Assembly (NCBI GenBank): GCA_034620365.1
Contig: JAQGEQ010000023.1
Location: 310,001 to 374,000 of the forward strand
Direction: 5' to 3'
DNA length: 64,000 nucleotides
From: Pegea sp. RAD2-039
Taxonomy: Eukaryota > Chordata > Thaliacea > Salpida > Salpidae
Shown here: in pieces, positions 13,001 to 30,962 of the stretch
How positions within the stretch are numbered: the stretch's first letter is position 1
Layout of the letters: every line of letters starts with the position of its first letter
Made by a program: the position numbers and the translations under genes
Notes under the pieces: generated by a model
What the model saw: only the letters and a program-made list of their open reading frames with translations
What the model was told of the DNA's origin: nothing
Databases searched by the model: none

Positions 13001-16000
13001 AAACTAATCTTATTTCTATTCATTTTCACTGTCATGGTGAATGAATTATTTTTAAAAAGAACTTTATTACCTAATTTTACTATAGGTAAAATAATTATCA
13101 TTAGGGTTTGTTTTAACAACACTGTAATGAGCTACATTAGATAATAAAGCAACAATAGTTTTTAGACTGATAACATCAAAGAGTCCCTTCTACAGTTGTG
13201 TAAAAGTATAATTATAAAATAAATCAACTAGCTATTTTATATCAGCTTTAAAATCTGTTATTATTTATATTAAGATCACTCTTATTAAGTGTTAACAGAT
13301 AGTTTATTGATAACTTTCCAATCAGTGTAAATTGTCACAAGTTTATACATTTAAATTTCACGAAAATTAATTTAAACCATATACTTTAAGCTTGGAGGTT
13401 TAATACTGAATATTTAATGTTTAATATTTAGTTGCTTGTGAATAATCTTTTTAAATTAAATTTTACGAAAAAAAACTTTTTATTCGTTTTCATAAAGTCA
13501 TAGATATTGTTTATGCAGTCAAAAAGCTTGTAGAGAAACATATTAAAAGAATAAATACAAACATCTGAAAGTTTGTTGACTTTTCTAAAAGTTTTTCAGT
13601 ATCTAAATTGATACCACATTTAGATGTTTTAATTTCTCAATATTTGACTTTACTACAAATCAATTCCCAAGACCATTTGTATGGATGATCAAGTTTTTCA
13701 AACTATTTAAGTTTGCCATGTGTTACATATTTTTCCTTTTATATTTCTAACTTAATAGATATTATTTACGAGAATGTGTGTTAGCAAGAGGTGCTCTCTT
13801 CAGGCACCCTTCTTTGCATTTATTGTAATAAGTAAATATTTAATTACTTACCTAAATGGAAGAGTTTACAATTTTTTAGCCACAACAAAATGTAAAAATG
13901 CTTTGAAAATAACTTTCTCGGCCAATTTCTGTTAATATATCACAAAGTAAAGGAAAAAGTAAATAACAACTTAATAAAATTAGTAATTATCTAAAAAGCT
14001 AAATTAAAAGCAGTTAAAGTCTAATCACCGTTTCTAACTTACTATTATTGTGTTTTTGTCAAAATTATTGTTTTTGTTTTCATGAATTATAGTCTGTGTT
14101 TTTACTTTGCTCAGTTATAAACTTTAATAAACTTCCTTCTTCAAAAATAAAACCACTGACGATGACAAACGAGTTTATAAAAAAGTTCTGTTGTATACAA
14201 GATACAAACAGAATAAAGCTGCTCAAAAAATATATTCTTAGAGTTGTATATTAGAAGTTCACTAAATTCCTGCTTTTAAAAAATACTTTTATTTGTTATA
14301 ACCTAATCTTTCATGACTTATTAGAATAATATCAAGAAAAAAAGGATATATTTTAAAAATAAGTTTTTAATCTTTGCAGTACTTTTAAGTAAATCCAAAT
14401 TACGATGATAAATATCAACAAAGATAAAAAGTCGGTTGAGTTGATTTAGCATATTGATCGTTAAAAGCTTCTTGGCTACCCAACCTTGATTTATAAAACT
14501 TTTAAAGTTAACAAATATTTCACAAACAAAACTTGAACTTTATTATATTTAAAATATTCTCATTATCTCGAAGAGAAGATATTTAACTTTGCTTTTTTAT
14601 GCTTTCAACAAAGATTTTTGGCTTTATTTCAATAAGTATTGAAACTGTTTTTTTACTTTGTTTTATTTGAAATAGCTTCAAGTATTTAGAAATCATTTAT
14701 TAAGTTGATACTTAGTAAAGATCAAAATATAAGAAATAAACTAATAAATTGTTAATCATAAAATTTCAAATTAATTGATGGTTTAGTTTTTGGGTTTTAT
14801 ATATATTAGTTTATTAAGGAAGAATTATATAGAATCAATAAGTACAAACTATTCTCGTTAACAAAAATTTGTCCAGATTCAAATTTGCTTTACAAAAATA
14901 ATTTGTTTTATGAAAATATACATCGATAAAACTTATTCTGTACTAAAAGTTTATTAAATTTGTTTACTAAACAAACAATTAAATAAATAAAATTAAATAA
15001 ACATTTCCTGAAACACTTTCCAACTCTTTAAAGCCCTGCGTTTAAAGTAACGACCTTCTGTTTGGCTCTTTGTAACTCTCTTTACAGCAGATGACAGTTG
15101 TTCACGCGTTTTACTAATCAAGTAAACATAAATGTTCATATAAATAGTATTTAAAACACTTATATTTCATAATCTTGTTCCCTTTTTTTTGTTTTATAGA
15201 TAATTGATCTTTAAAGTAAGACTTAAGTTTGAAATATCAAAATATGATGCAACACGATTGTCAATAAAGCTTATAAATACACTTTTTATAAATAAATTTG
15301 TAGTAATTTTGTTAAAAAGATTCTAGTTATTAATAAGAATTTGCATTTACTACTGGTAACTAGTATGCTGCAACAGAAACATCTATATTTTTGGTTTAAG
15401 TTAACTGCAATCTTGCTGGTAGTAAAATATTTTTCTTTTATTTACAATCTGTGATATTTTTGAATTGGCTTTTTAGTGTTGCTCAATAATAAATATAAAA
15501 TTCAGCAATAAAACGACTTTTCGCGAGCTTTTGGGTTCTTATATATATGAGCATTTATCTGTCAGTGGGTTTATTTTTACCTTACAAATCTTCAACTACC
15601 TTCAATACACCCTAAAGTTTTAAAAGTGAGAGTTTGTAGGCTTAAAAAACATTTTATTCCTATTTGCTTAATAAATCTCAGATAGATTTCTTTCTATTTA
15701 GCTATAATATTTTTTCATTAATGTTTCTAAGTTTTGTATCAAAAATTAATACTGGAAAGTCAGATTATTATTTAAAAATTATAAATGCCATATGAAGCAT
15801 TTAAGAAAAATAATTTAAGAGAATGTTGAAGCCTACTGCTGAAATATATATCCATTCAACATCTATTTTAAAAGCTTCTAGGAGCTGGATAACTTTAAGC
15901 AGTTAACTTTATTTTTTTTCATAGAACTATTACTTTCACCAAAATGAACAAGTACTTATCAGGACAAAGTCGATTTTGTTTCTTGGAATATAATTTTTTA

Positions 16001-17463
16001 AATGTACTTATATCGTCAAATGAATTCTGCCTGTTTTTAATGTTTATTAAAACGTTGATATTTGGTCAAATTTAAGTATATATTTATGAAGAAATGATCA
16101 AATAAACACCAATTGATTAATATATGCAAGATCTAAATTGTCTTTTTTAATTATAACAATTACCTACAATATATTCACAAAGGAATATAGACAAATATTG
16201 TTAAGATTAATAGCCAAAAAAAACAATAAAATTTTCAAAATCACTCCTATTTATAAATGTTAAGTAGGTTAATTTAAAGATTGCTGAAGAAACGTCTAAG
16301 TACTGTTGCCAAACAGTTTCATTGCTTTGAATAAAAAGTAGCATACAAAAATACTTAATGTAATTTTAAACTAAAGTTTTACTGGGTTTCTATGTATTTT
16401 CAAATCTTTTATACTCTGACATTTGATGATTAAGAAAAATGTGGGTCCTTTTAATTTTATGAAAAAAACTCTTTGATAAACGCACTATAAATATAAACAC
16501 AAAAGATCTATTCTCTAACATTTTAAAAGAAATATTTTATACGATTACATTAATGAGATTTTTTAAAAAATTTTCTTAAGATTATAGAAATCAAGAATTT
16601 TTTAAAGACTATTAAGGATTCATCCTTTATATCTATCGTAAAATTATTATAAATACGAAAGAAAGTTTGTTCTTAGACGTTAGAATAATACTTTCATTCT
16701 TTAATTTAATTTCATTTTATGAGTCGTTTTTATATTTATCCCAATGTAGATGAAAGTTCATTAATTAATATTTTACCATACTAAATTACAAGATGAAAAA
16801 TATTATAGAAATAATTATAAAATCTTTTTGCAAAATTTAAAGAAAGCAGCTTATAAATTAGATATTAGATGAAAATATTATTTATTTCAATTTAATTTAA
16901 TGCATAAGAGCATTTAAACATTAACTTAATATTTGTAGCACAAAAAAAACCTAAGAATAAGCGATAGAAGCTTATCTTTATAGTACATTATCAAGTTTAG
17001 TATTAACATTTAGTATCGTTATAAGCTTGATTTTATTCAACTTATACTTAAGAATGCTTTTAAATGAGAAAAACATATTTGATAGTAGGTAAGAGTGTAA
17101 GCTTAATTTATATTTATGTTATTTTAAAACAAAGTCAATTTATATTACAAATTTTTAGCATTGTTTTTTGAAATAAGAATAAATTTTATACGATGCGACT
17201 ATATGATAAAACATAAACAAAATATTTAAAGATTTTAGTGCTAAGTTCGGAATCAATGAGACTTTTAGTTTAAAAGTAGCATTTTAAAACATAAATTAAC
17301 TTCAGCAATATTTAGAAAATATGTTTGGAAACTTGTGTAATTAAACTCTTGGAGCAAATCTCAAGTATTCTCCAAAAACGCGATTCAGTTTTGTACAACG
17401 TTTTCATTCTAACTTTTGATTATTTTTAAGAAGTTTGCCATCTTTAAATAGAAGTATTACAAG
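7090..17463. other. Gene desert between the L1-family gene and PBX
   Basis: About 10.4 kb with no recognisable coding exon. The few open frames (for example at 12094-12309) have AT-driven composition, no domain and no splice context. It holds one copy of the 71-bp dispersed hairpin element (13770-13840), short A/T tandem repeats (8738-8760), and a less AT-rich tract near 15005-15125 containing TGACAG, a core typical of TALE/Meis binding. By position it is the shared 5' flank of two divergently transcribed developmental genes, so regulatory content is expected but not demonstrated. Confidence 0.6.
13770..13840 (+). repeat. Dispersed 71-bp hairpin element, copy 1
   Basis: Matches the reverse complement of 47596-47666 without gaps, differing at 7 of 71 positions by my count, six of them transitions. 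It contains a 5-bp stem GGTGC (13790-13794) / GCACC (13804-13808) around a 9-nt loop. In the other copy the stem is GGTAC/GTACC, so one pair changed G-C to A-T on both sides. It is far less AT-rich than its surroundings. It may be a short interspersed element, a MITE fragment or a structured RNA; the family is not recognised. Confidence 0.65.
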
Positions 17464-21861
<4,398 letters not shown>

Positions 21862-21866
21862 AATGC

Positions 21867-21880
21867 TGATGACGTCATCA
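21867..21880. promoter_or_regulatory. 14-bp palindrome TGATGACGTCATCA in the PBX 3' UTR
   Basis: A perfect palindrome centred on the CRE core TGACGTCA, beginning 6 nt after the PBX stop codon. As RNA it could fold into a short hairpin; as DNA it is a bZIP (CREB/ATF) site. A related GTCGTCAT follows in the UTR. Confidence 0.5.
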
Positions 21881-22340
21881 TCGCCATGATGCTCTTCGTA
21901 TATCGATGTCGTCATAAAGGACCAATTCAGTTGTAACTATTCTGTCTCCGTCCAAACACCCCAACAACCACTGAATCATGATTATGTGTTTATTTGGTGC
22001 TTCGACATTTCTAAGTTACCTCCTGAAACCCATCAGTGTGATGTTGATCTGCTGCTACTGCTGGACCTTATCCTAATTTTTCACTTGCTTCTTTCAATCT
22101 TGTTGATATGTTTAATCCTCAACTTTGAATTATTTTTCGACACATAGATATAGTTGTTTGTTTTTTTTATGTAAACTTTTGTTTTTATTTTGTGTGTTTG
22201 TTTTTTTTGTGTAGTTGACACAGTGTACTCAACAATAACATTAATATTTTTATTGTTATTTTTCTAAAGGTTTTCAAATTTTAATACAAACTATATACTT
22301 TTCGTCACTTTTTAATTACTAGAACAGTTTCAAAATAATT

Positions 22341-22346
22341 AATAAA
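22341..22346 (+). terminator. Candidate poly(A) signal of PBX
   Basis: AATAAA about 480 nt after the PBX stop codon, in T-rich 3' UTR-like sequence. No cDNA evidence is available, and the AT richness makes chance AATAAA common. Confidence 0.35.
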
Positions 22347-25300
22347 ATATAATCTTGTGAAGCTGTTTAGTTTATTTATTTTAGATAAATTTGCCATCAT
22401 CAACTTCTTCTCAATCAAACCAACAACCGTCTTGTATATATCTGCTTTTACATCTTAATTTGTTTGTATAGTTTTTCACTTTCTTTTATAATAGATAATG
22501 TGATGTGTAAATTAATAGATGGAATACATCTGTTGCCAGTTTCGTAGTTAATGGTTTTATATCCGTCATTGACCAAATATATAATTACTAAAATAGAGTG
22601 ATTTACAAATTGCTTCTTATTCTTTTTTCGTTTTTAATTTTTTCTTTTCATTACAATTTTATTCCTTCCCTCAGTAATTGAATAATGTCCACTTATATCG
22701 AAACGATTTCTCAAAACTAATCCACCCTTTGAAAGCCTAATTTCTCAAATATCAAGATTCAAACTCTGGTTCCTTCCATATCAGCTGTTTTGTTCAGTGG
22801 TATTAAATCAGTTTTTACAAATTTCGTTGCTTCATTTCTTGATGTGCTTAAGTGATGAGAGGTATTCTCATATTAGAAGATTTTCCAATTGATCAGCAAT
22901 TTAAGTATTTATCTTAAACCATATTTAGAGGGTTTTATTTGTAACTTTGATATCATCACCATAAAACGAAAATTTAATTTATTTTCAAACTGATTTACAA
23001 ATTTATTATTTTGTTGGAACTTTAGGTGGTAAAAGTTCGCAGATTTTAAATTTTAATCATTTTGTTTAAAACGTAAATGTCTTCATCAAGACTAGTTGTT
23101 AGTCACCAAGCTCAAAGCTTGTTTATCAAACAGATTTTCTCGGCTTATTATGCTGTGTAGAAAGTAAATAGAAGAATGCACAGCGAGAAGTTATTCCATT
23201 TTTAAGCTCTACGTGCTAACATGAACTAACTTCAAGTTTCACTGACTTTTTAAAACCAATTTTTTATGTTTATCAAGCTAAAGTGTAAATTTTATCAAAT
23301 TGTTTAATAACTTTCATCTTATTACTTTTATACTCTTTTAATTAATTTATTTTATTTTTAGCTTCTAGTATTTCAACTTATTAAAGTAAGATAATCAAAC
23401 TTTTTAAAACTTTTTTTAGCCCAAAAAACGTTTTCTTTATTTTTAATATAAATTTGTCGAATATCAAGTAAGCTAAAAGTATAAATAGCAAGAAAAGTTT
23501 GATCTGTCAGCTACAGCAAAAAGAATGAAATATAAAAATAACATTGATGAAAATAGAAATTGACATTTTTCTAATTTGTAGCTAAAAGACCCATTTCAAA
23601 AAACTAAGAGCTGATTTATTTTCATATATTCCTGAGATAATGGAAGTTCTTTAGAATATATTCAATTTTTTTAGAAACCTTAATTAAAGATGCAGTAACT
23701 TATTGTAAAGTACTTTAAATTTGATCTAACTAACAACAAGCAATTATGTAAAAGTGTTAAGGTCATTAATTGACAATTATCAAGTATATTGACAGAAAAA
23801 TTTAATGCAACATGAAAAATAGACGCAACATTTTGACCATAATTTTATTCTTTTATAAATTAAGATATTTATTATTTACTTTCTTTCGTGACCCATTTTT
23901 TAAATTATTTCTTTTAAAGCTTCTAAAAATGTTTGCGAAAACTTCTTCAAGTTTAAATGAAAGTTTATTTTACTTTTACATAAAAGCACTGAGTACACTG
24001 GATAATGCCTCGATTTGAAACAAGATGAAACCAAATTTGACATTTTAGATGTAATCTTTTTGAGTTTTATATTCTAACTGCAATAAAAAGTTATCTTTTG
24101 AAATATTGAAGTAAATACTTTAAATTAAAAACTGCCAGCACACTAAAAAATTGAAAGTAGTAAAAAACATCTGTTCACATCGATTCATCTGAGTTCAAGA
24201 GCCAGACACACTAAACAGCTTTTATAAGTGAAAAGATTATCGGTTTCTTATCATTAAACAATTTTTTATTTAGGATCAAACTTTTTAATATGTTTGATCT
24301 TCCAAAATGATATTTTAAGAGTCAATAAACTGAGATAGGTGTTCATGAATAAAAAATATAAAAGTTATATGAAAGCTAGAACTAGAATTGAGATACATTC
24401 CAGTTACCATTTACAAAAATTCAGTAAATTAATCGATTTAAATACTTAATTTACAAACCTACCATGTAAACGTACAAGTTTCAAGTAATAAAATCTCAAG
24501 TAGATTTTTATCTTAATTAACAAACATTTGTGCTGATATTATAGTTAGAATTTTAAGTAAAAACTATTTTTATTTCATTTATTTGGCGTAAATAGAAAAG
24601 TGAAACTTATTCTATTTTTTGACAAACGTAAATTTGCCCTTGAAACAATACAAATTAATTAATTTAAATTGATTACTGTAAATTGTATTTCTTAAGTTAA
24701 GTTTTAATTTATCACACTAATAACATGACTGATTATTTAATCTTCAGCCTTAACTTTAAATAAACAAACAAATGTCAAGAAACCAGCTTTATATAGATTG
24801 AAGTTTGTTACTATTTCTCAACAGGTGCTTTATCAGTTCAGCTGTTTAACTTTTTTAAACTTAATTTTATCTTTGTTTATTTTATGGTTCTCTATCAAAA
24901 CTTTGGATTCTTTAATCGCAATTTTCTGCGAAAGTTTTTAAATCTTTAAGACTTCTTTACAAAACATTATAGTTATAAACTCATTATTATATCAGCATCT
25001 TTATTGAAGAAAGATCTCCAAGAGTTTCTTCTCTGATGTCTGTATGGGATTTATTCAAGAAACTGTAACTATGTTAATGAAAATATTAGTTGGTAATCAT
25101 TATTTTATGATTATTTATTTAATTTATGCTTTTTATGTTTTTAAGATATTAATATCTCTTAACTTTTTACTATTATTATAGTAAGTGTTTTCCAGAACGG
25201 TGCTAAAAGCAAGCGACTCGTCAAAATCCTCAAACACAGAGAATAAGATCTACAAATCAAAGTTTTTTTTCGATTCAGTTTTTTTGAAAAAGAATTCTAT

Positions 25301-27824
25301 TATAGAACAAGGTTGTCAACCAACCATAACAACTCAAAGTTCTTTTTTTACATCAAGACGACGTATATATTTATTTCTATGGTTTTGAAATAAGTTATTT
25401 GTGATATTTCAAAATATTTAAGTGAAATGTGTTTTTTAAAAAGATATCAATTATTATTTTCTCTCTCACCATATCAATCTTACCGAATAGTTTATCCTTA
25501 GAATCAAATTTCAACTTAGACTAACAAATGAAATAACTCCAAGCGTTTTTAGGTTTTGTATTGTTTACTACATTACAAACTACTTCAATTGATTTTATCT
25601 TAAGAAATCTTCTGTTTGTATTACAAGCAAAAGAAGCAAACAAAATTTTTATATTTTGTGGTTTGAATTTAAATCAGTTTTAAATAAACGGAAAGGTTAT
25701 TAAAGATACATCACTTAAAATAATTGTATTCATTACTGACTCTAAACTTTTTTCTTTATTCTGTTTTAACTGTAACTTAAAAGTATTTGAAATTTGCATT
25801 GATAATAGAAATGAAGTAATTTAGTTTCTTCTTAATAAGTCTTTCACAAACTTCCAAATAATTTCTAACAATTTCAATTGTGTTTCACTAAAACTTTATA
25901 TTTTAAATTTATCCTCAGTATTTGACTTACTTTCACTTTGAGGCTGGTAAATGTAGGTAAATCAATTTTTTGATAAATTAGATCCCATAAAAAGTTAACA
26001 ACCACTACAGTATAATAGATAACAAAATTCTTAAAATTACTTAGACATATATTTCTCAAAATTATTTTTGGTATCTTAGTAACCTCTGTTTAATGTAATA
26101 ATAATATTAAAAATCGATAAATAACAAAGTAACAAGACCTCAAATTATAATTTTCGACGAAAGAAAAAGTTTAACGACTTTTCAAACGCTACAGCCAATA
26201 CTCGATGCTGTTATGTTTGATTAGAGGAAAAGATAAAGAGACATCATCACAAACTCTTGAAATTTCTTCCACAACATTGCTTATTAACCACTTCTTCAAG
26301 TAAATAAAGATGTTAAGTCCCGTTTAGACAACAAACTCTCCAGCAAAGTCAACTAGAGTTTAAAAAGTTTTTCATTATTACTGAATGAATATTTTCTTTA
26401 TACTGTTACAATAAATGTTCCTCTTTTTAATAACATTTGATTTTTTATTTAAAAATAATTAAATATGAAATATTTTTATTATATAAAAAATGATCAAAAA
26501 TTAATAACAAATATTTAACTGTTTGATTTTAGAAATACTTAGATTAGCTCGACAGTAAATTTTTAAGATAATTTTGAAGTTGTTGAATCACTTTAAACAC
26601 AAAATTATTTCAAAAATAAACCCAGCTTGCAATCTTGAAATATATTTGTAGATTTTCCTCTAAATTTAGACGATTACAGAGCTCTTGTAGAAGAGTTTAA
26701 CTAAAGCTCTACATGTGAGATAAATAACAATTATCACAATTATAAGTACAATAAACTTTTTATGTTGCCTCGAATATTCTTTAAAAGAGGTGGTCTATTT
26801 AAATGGATAATATTAGGTACCACGTAATGATCAGCTATTACTCTTTATCAAAAATTTTCAAATACCCTCCGCTGAAATCACTTACATTTCCACCGCCAGA
26901 ACAATTCTCAACAAACTTCACCTACTTATATATTTCGGAAAGTACAAAAGTTCAAATCAAATAGTACTTTGAGAATAAATAAGTATTCTCACGAAACCAT
27001 CAATTGAATCACTTTGAATTATTCCAGTAGTATATTTGTTATTTTATCTTTGGTTAAATAACATTAAAAGATTTATGATAGCTAAGAGTTGTTTGCAGAA
27101 AATAAATATTTTCAATTAAAAAATTATTAAATTTTATCAAATAAAAATCAATAAAAAAGCTAAATTGATAAAAATAGAAGATAATTGTGCATTGTAAATT
27201 ATGTCATATTTCTTTAGTCAGATTTTTTAACCTAATAACTGAAAACGTAAGTTTGATTCAAATGATTTCAAATATTCCACAATGGGCTTCAAATTAAAAG
27301 AAAGTTTTATGTTTATCTTCGGGTAAACAAATGCGGAATTATCAAAACTCAGGTACAAGATTCTGTAAATTTCATAAAACTTAGAAATACATTAAATATA
27401 ATTATTACGTATAGCTTCGCAAACACCAGAAACACGAAACTGTTAAATTACAACTAAATATTATATGCTTAAATAAGATTTTGGAAAAGATGAAGAAAAG
27501 TATCTTTACTATTTGTGTGATTAAGCTTATAACTAGTTTATTGTAATAAAATCATTATTAGAATGAATTGTTTCATAAATAATGTTTTGAATGAACAGAT
27601 GATTATATAAAAAAAGAAACTCTACAAGCAGTTGAAATTGTATGTGGCACTCAATTGTTCGATTACACATTTATTACATGATCATAATCAAACATAAATC
27701 TGATAGTTTAAATGTATAATAAGGTATTATAATAAGTAGGTTCTAAACTCATGACCATTTAAAAATAGAAAGAGGCTTATTTGGCATTCTAACATTGCAA
27801 AATCTTCTCAAAAAGTTTTTAAAC

Positions 27825-27888
27825 TAGCTTAGTGGTTTAGAATGTTGAGGACTCATCCAAGCACGAAGCATCATGTTTCAAAGAGTAC
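27825..27888 (+). repeat. Degenerate tRNA-like relic (possible SINE head)
   Basis: Begins AGCTTAGTGGTTTAGAATG, which resembles a tRNA D-arm/A-box (TRGYNNARNNG type), with ACTCATC at the anticodon-loop position and GTTTCAAAG where a B-box (GTTCGA) would be. Shares AGCTTAGTGGTT with the relic at 38500-38566. Acceptor stems do not pair, so it is not a functional tRNA. Confidence 0.3.
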
Positions 27889-29164
27889 ATACATCATCAA
27901 TAAAAACTCTTTCAATGTCTATAGTTATTTTGTTAATCTAATCATATGTTTGCTACCACTAGAATGTTGAACAAACACGAACGGAAAAATCATGGTTGAT
28001 CTGATTGAGACTTTTTGTTAATAACAGCCTTGACGTAGATGAATCTGTTCAATCACTCCGAAGCCAAGATCAAGTTATTAACTTGTGGTGAATTATAAAC
28101 AAGAAGATAACTTCATTATTGGGCAGAATTGTTAAAAAAAGCTGATATAATTTATCGAAATTTACAAGGGTAGTTAATTTAAATATTTTCAAAACAATTT
28201 TAGTTAATATTTGATTTTCTTAGAATTTTAACAGATAACTTGCTGCTTTAAACCCACAAAATAGTTTCATTTGAGCCATCTAAATGTAAGATTATGTATA
28301 CAACATATTTCTTAATCTATTGCTTCGCTCATAAAATTAAAAGAGAATTTTTGATGCAAATACTGAATACAATGATATCATTTGTATAAAAGGCTAGCAA
28401 TAAAAACTGTAATTAAGTCATATTTTTAAAAAATTAAATATGTAACTTAAAGTTCATATAAACAGTATATGAGGAATTTGTATTACAAAATACTTAACAA
28501 AATTTCTGATGACATTAACTTTCAAAAACTGACTTTTTGTTATATATAAAATAAATCTTTAAAATGTTCAGTCGTTTTTAGCTAAAATATTTTTGAAAAA
28601 AATTAAATCAATCAAAATACTTGAAAGCAATAATAACATGGTTAAAATCGAACTTTATATTTAACTAACCATATCATTACTAAATTAAATCAAACTTTTC
28701 AAACGAGTTTTGAAAACATCGTGGTTATTAGTTTAGTATTTTCTTGTAAATGGTTTTATTGTGTGTGCGTTAAAATCAGAGTTTATAATAGAATGTATTT
28801 GAAAATATTTTACATAACAATATCTGTTGCTTCATTTGTGGTTGTAATTTAACATAGTAGCTATGTATAGCCAACAAACAATTAACTAAAACCATTGTAA
28901 AAATTTAATTTAATGCAATTCATTATAATCAGCAAGTTAAAAATATTTAGTGTACAAGTTGAATACTAAGTGGAAAAGCTAATAATTTAAAACTGAAAAA
29001 TGTAGCTCTGACTTCATATTTTCTTATACACAAGCGTTTACAACTTAATGCATCTCAATAGAGTTTGTAAAGAGACGCAAACCTAGAGAAGATTGACTGG
29101 CGGAAGTAAATACATTTGAAAAGGTTTCAATTCAATCACTTTCCTGCAAAAAGCTGTTTGAGAA

Positions 29165-29194
29165 ATATGATTTTCTCATGCAAGAAAATCATAT
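29165..29194. repeat. Perfect 12-bp inverted repeat with a 6-nt loop
   Basis: ATATGATTTTCT (29165-29176), loop CATGCA, then AGAAAATCATAT (29183-29194). The arms are perfectly complementary. It is shorter than a typical pre-miRNA and no flanking target-site duplication was seen. Confidence 0.6.
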
Positions 29195-29888
29195 AACATT
29201 TTCCCATAAAATATCGATTTTTAGAATATTTTTAGATTATATCACAATAATTTAAAAGATTTCATAATGATAATATAGTTTATCTAATCGCTTAGTAAAG
29301 TTTTACTAAGTTAATAATTTTAAAATCAATTTGATAAAAATTAATTGATGTATTTGATAAACTGATAATTAAAAGTTTATATTCTAATTATTATTACAAA
29401 TGATGTTATATTATATATTATTTTTTAACTGTTTTAATATCTACAGCAAACTTACAGCAAAAAAAATTAGTCATATTATATATTTAATGGTTATGCTTAG
29501 GATCATTATTGTTTAATTTTCTTTAATAGATCTATTTGGTAGACCGATTTTCTGAAATTATAGAACTATTAATTTTAAGATGTATATAATAACTAAATTT
29601 GACTTTCTATAAGTTTTGTTCAAGTATAAAAGGAATTTTTATGATTTTTAAAAAGAGCTTTTTGACTTTCTTAAAGTGGATATTTATATAAAGTTTGATT
29701 CAAAGTATCATTTAATTTACTGAATATAATCTTAAACTACTAAAATTAAACTAATAATAACAGCTTGATTTAATTTTTTAATGAAAATGTATAAAAGTAC
29801 AAAATTTTGAAAATAGTTTAGTTACATTTAAAGCTGTAAATTTTGATAGATTTATCTGATTATTAGATTAAATGTTAGGTAAACCCAT

Positions 29889-30292
29889 TGACGTCATCAG
29901 AAAATCTTGGAATATTTTGGTAGTGTTACGGTTTTATTAAATTAATCTTTTATCTTCGATAAATGTTCCAGAAACAAAAACTAAAAACAAGAAACAACAA
30001 TCACATAATTAATTGTTTAACTCGTGTATAGTTACCTACAAATAATTACAAAACAAAATACATCGATATTTTTAATGTCGTCATTTTTAAGTGTCTAGAC
30101 TGAATTGCTTTAAAATTTTTTCATAGCTAAATAAATCTCCACTAGAAGTGCTAACGAGCATCTAATCAGCACTGACGTCATCAAAATTGAAATCCTGCAG
30201 AGAATTCTCTTATTAACAAGTCATGTCATTATTTTAAAGCTTAATAAAAGATGCATCTACAAACGGCAAGGGGATTAGAGATGATGACGTCA
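29889..30292. promoter_or_regulatory. Cluster of three TGACGTCATCA motifs
   Basis: Exact 11-mers at 29889-29899 (+), 30173-30183 (+) and 30282-30292 (-), with a further GTCGTCAT near 30078. The core TGACGTCA is the full CREB/ATF consensus and all three copies share the same TCA extension. In such AT-rich DNA a motif with five G/C bases should be rare. The cluster lies about 8 kb downstream of PBX and 4.5 kb upstream of the MAM gene, so it could be a distal element of either. Confidence 0.45.
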
Positions 30293-30892
30293 AAACTTGT
30301 ATATTTAGAACGTGTCGACACGTTTTACTAAAAGGTCAACAAGTGCTTATGTAACACACTTGAGTCTGCTTGTGAAATACTAGATATTCCTGTTTTAATT
30401 TCTTTTAAGTTTGTTTATATCTCAATCTAAACATTAAAATCAAAGTTAAATTTGTTGAAAAAGTTCTAAATAATTTGAGTTGAATAATATCTAAGGAGAA
30501 TATACTTTTCATAAACATTTAAACCAAAAGCTTGAAAGGAATCAGATCACCGTATCACATGTTCTTTATTATTTTCCAAACATATATTTTGATATTTACT
30601 TTTGGTGGTTTCTATATGGAACAATTTTAAACATGATTTTTTTCAAATGTTTTATGTTTTTATATAGCTACAGATAACATTGTTTGAACAATTTTACAAT
30701 CATTTTTAATTCTTAAAATAATTAAAAAAGTATGTTTTATGTTAAAACTTTGTGTCACCCATCAAACAAACATCATTCTGAAAAATAAATTGGATTTATA
30801 TCAAAGAGACTTCATTGAAAAGGAAATTTATTTGAATACTGAATTGTCTAAACCGAAAATTGTATTAAGAAATTTGAACTAATGTAAATAAG

Positions 30893-30912
30893 ACCACCTT
30901 TTAAATGGTGGT
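30893..30912. repeat. Hairpin ACCACC-N8-GGTGGT
   Basis: Six-base complementary arms (ACCACC 30893-30898, GGTGGT 30907-30912) around TTTTAAAT, 50 bases upstream of the GC-rich island. T-rich sequence follows on the plus strand. It could be an RNA hairpin or a transcription-factor palindrome. Confidence 0.45.
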
Positions 30913-30962
30913 TAATTTTTCAAAGATTAAAAACAATTTTTATTAGTTTTATATTTTCTACA

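Noticed and set aside
25185..25388. 67-codon plus-strand frame in the second desert
   Set aside because: Starts soon after an acceptor-like ttatag, but no family is recognised, no partner exon was found, and it ends in a random-looking hydrophobic tail.
29165..29194. microRNA precursor
   Set aside because: The stem is 12 bp, well below the usual length, and no known miRNA seed was recognised.
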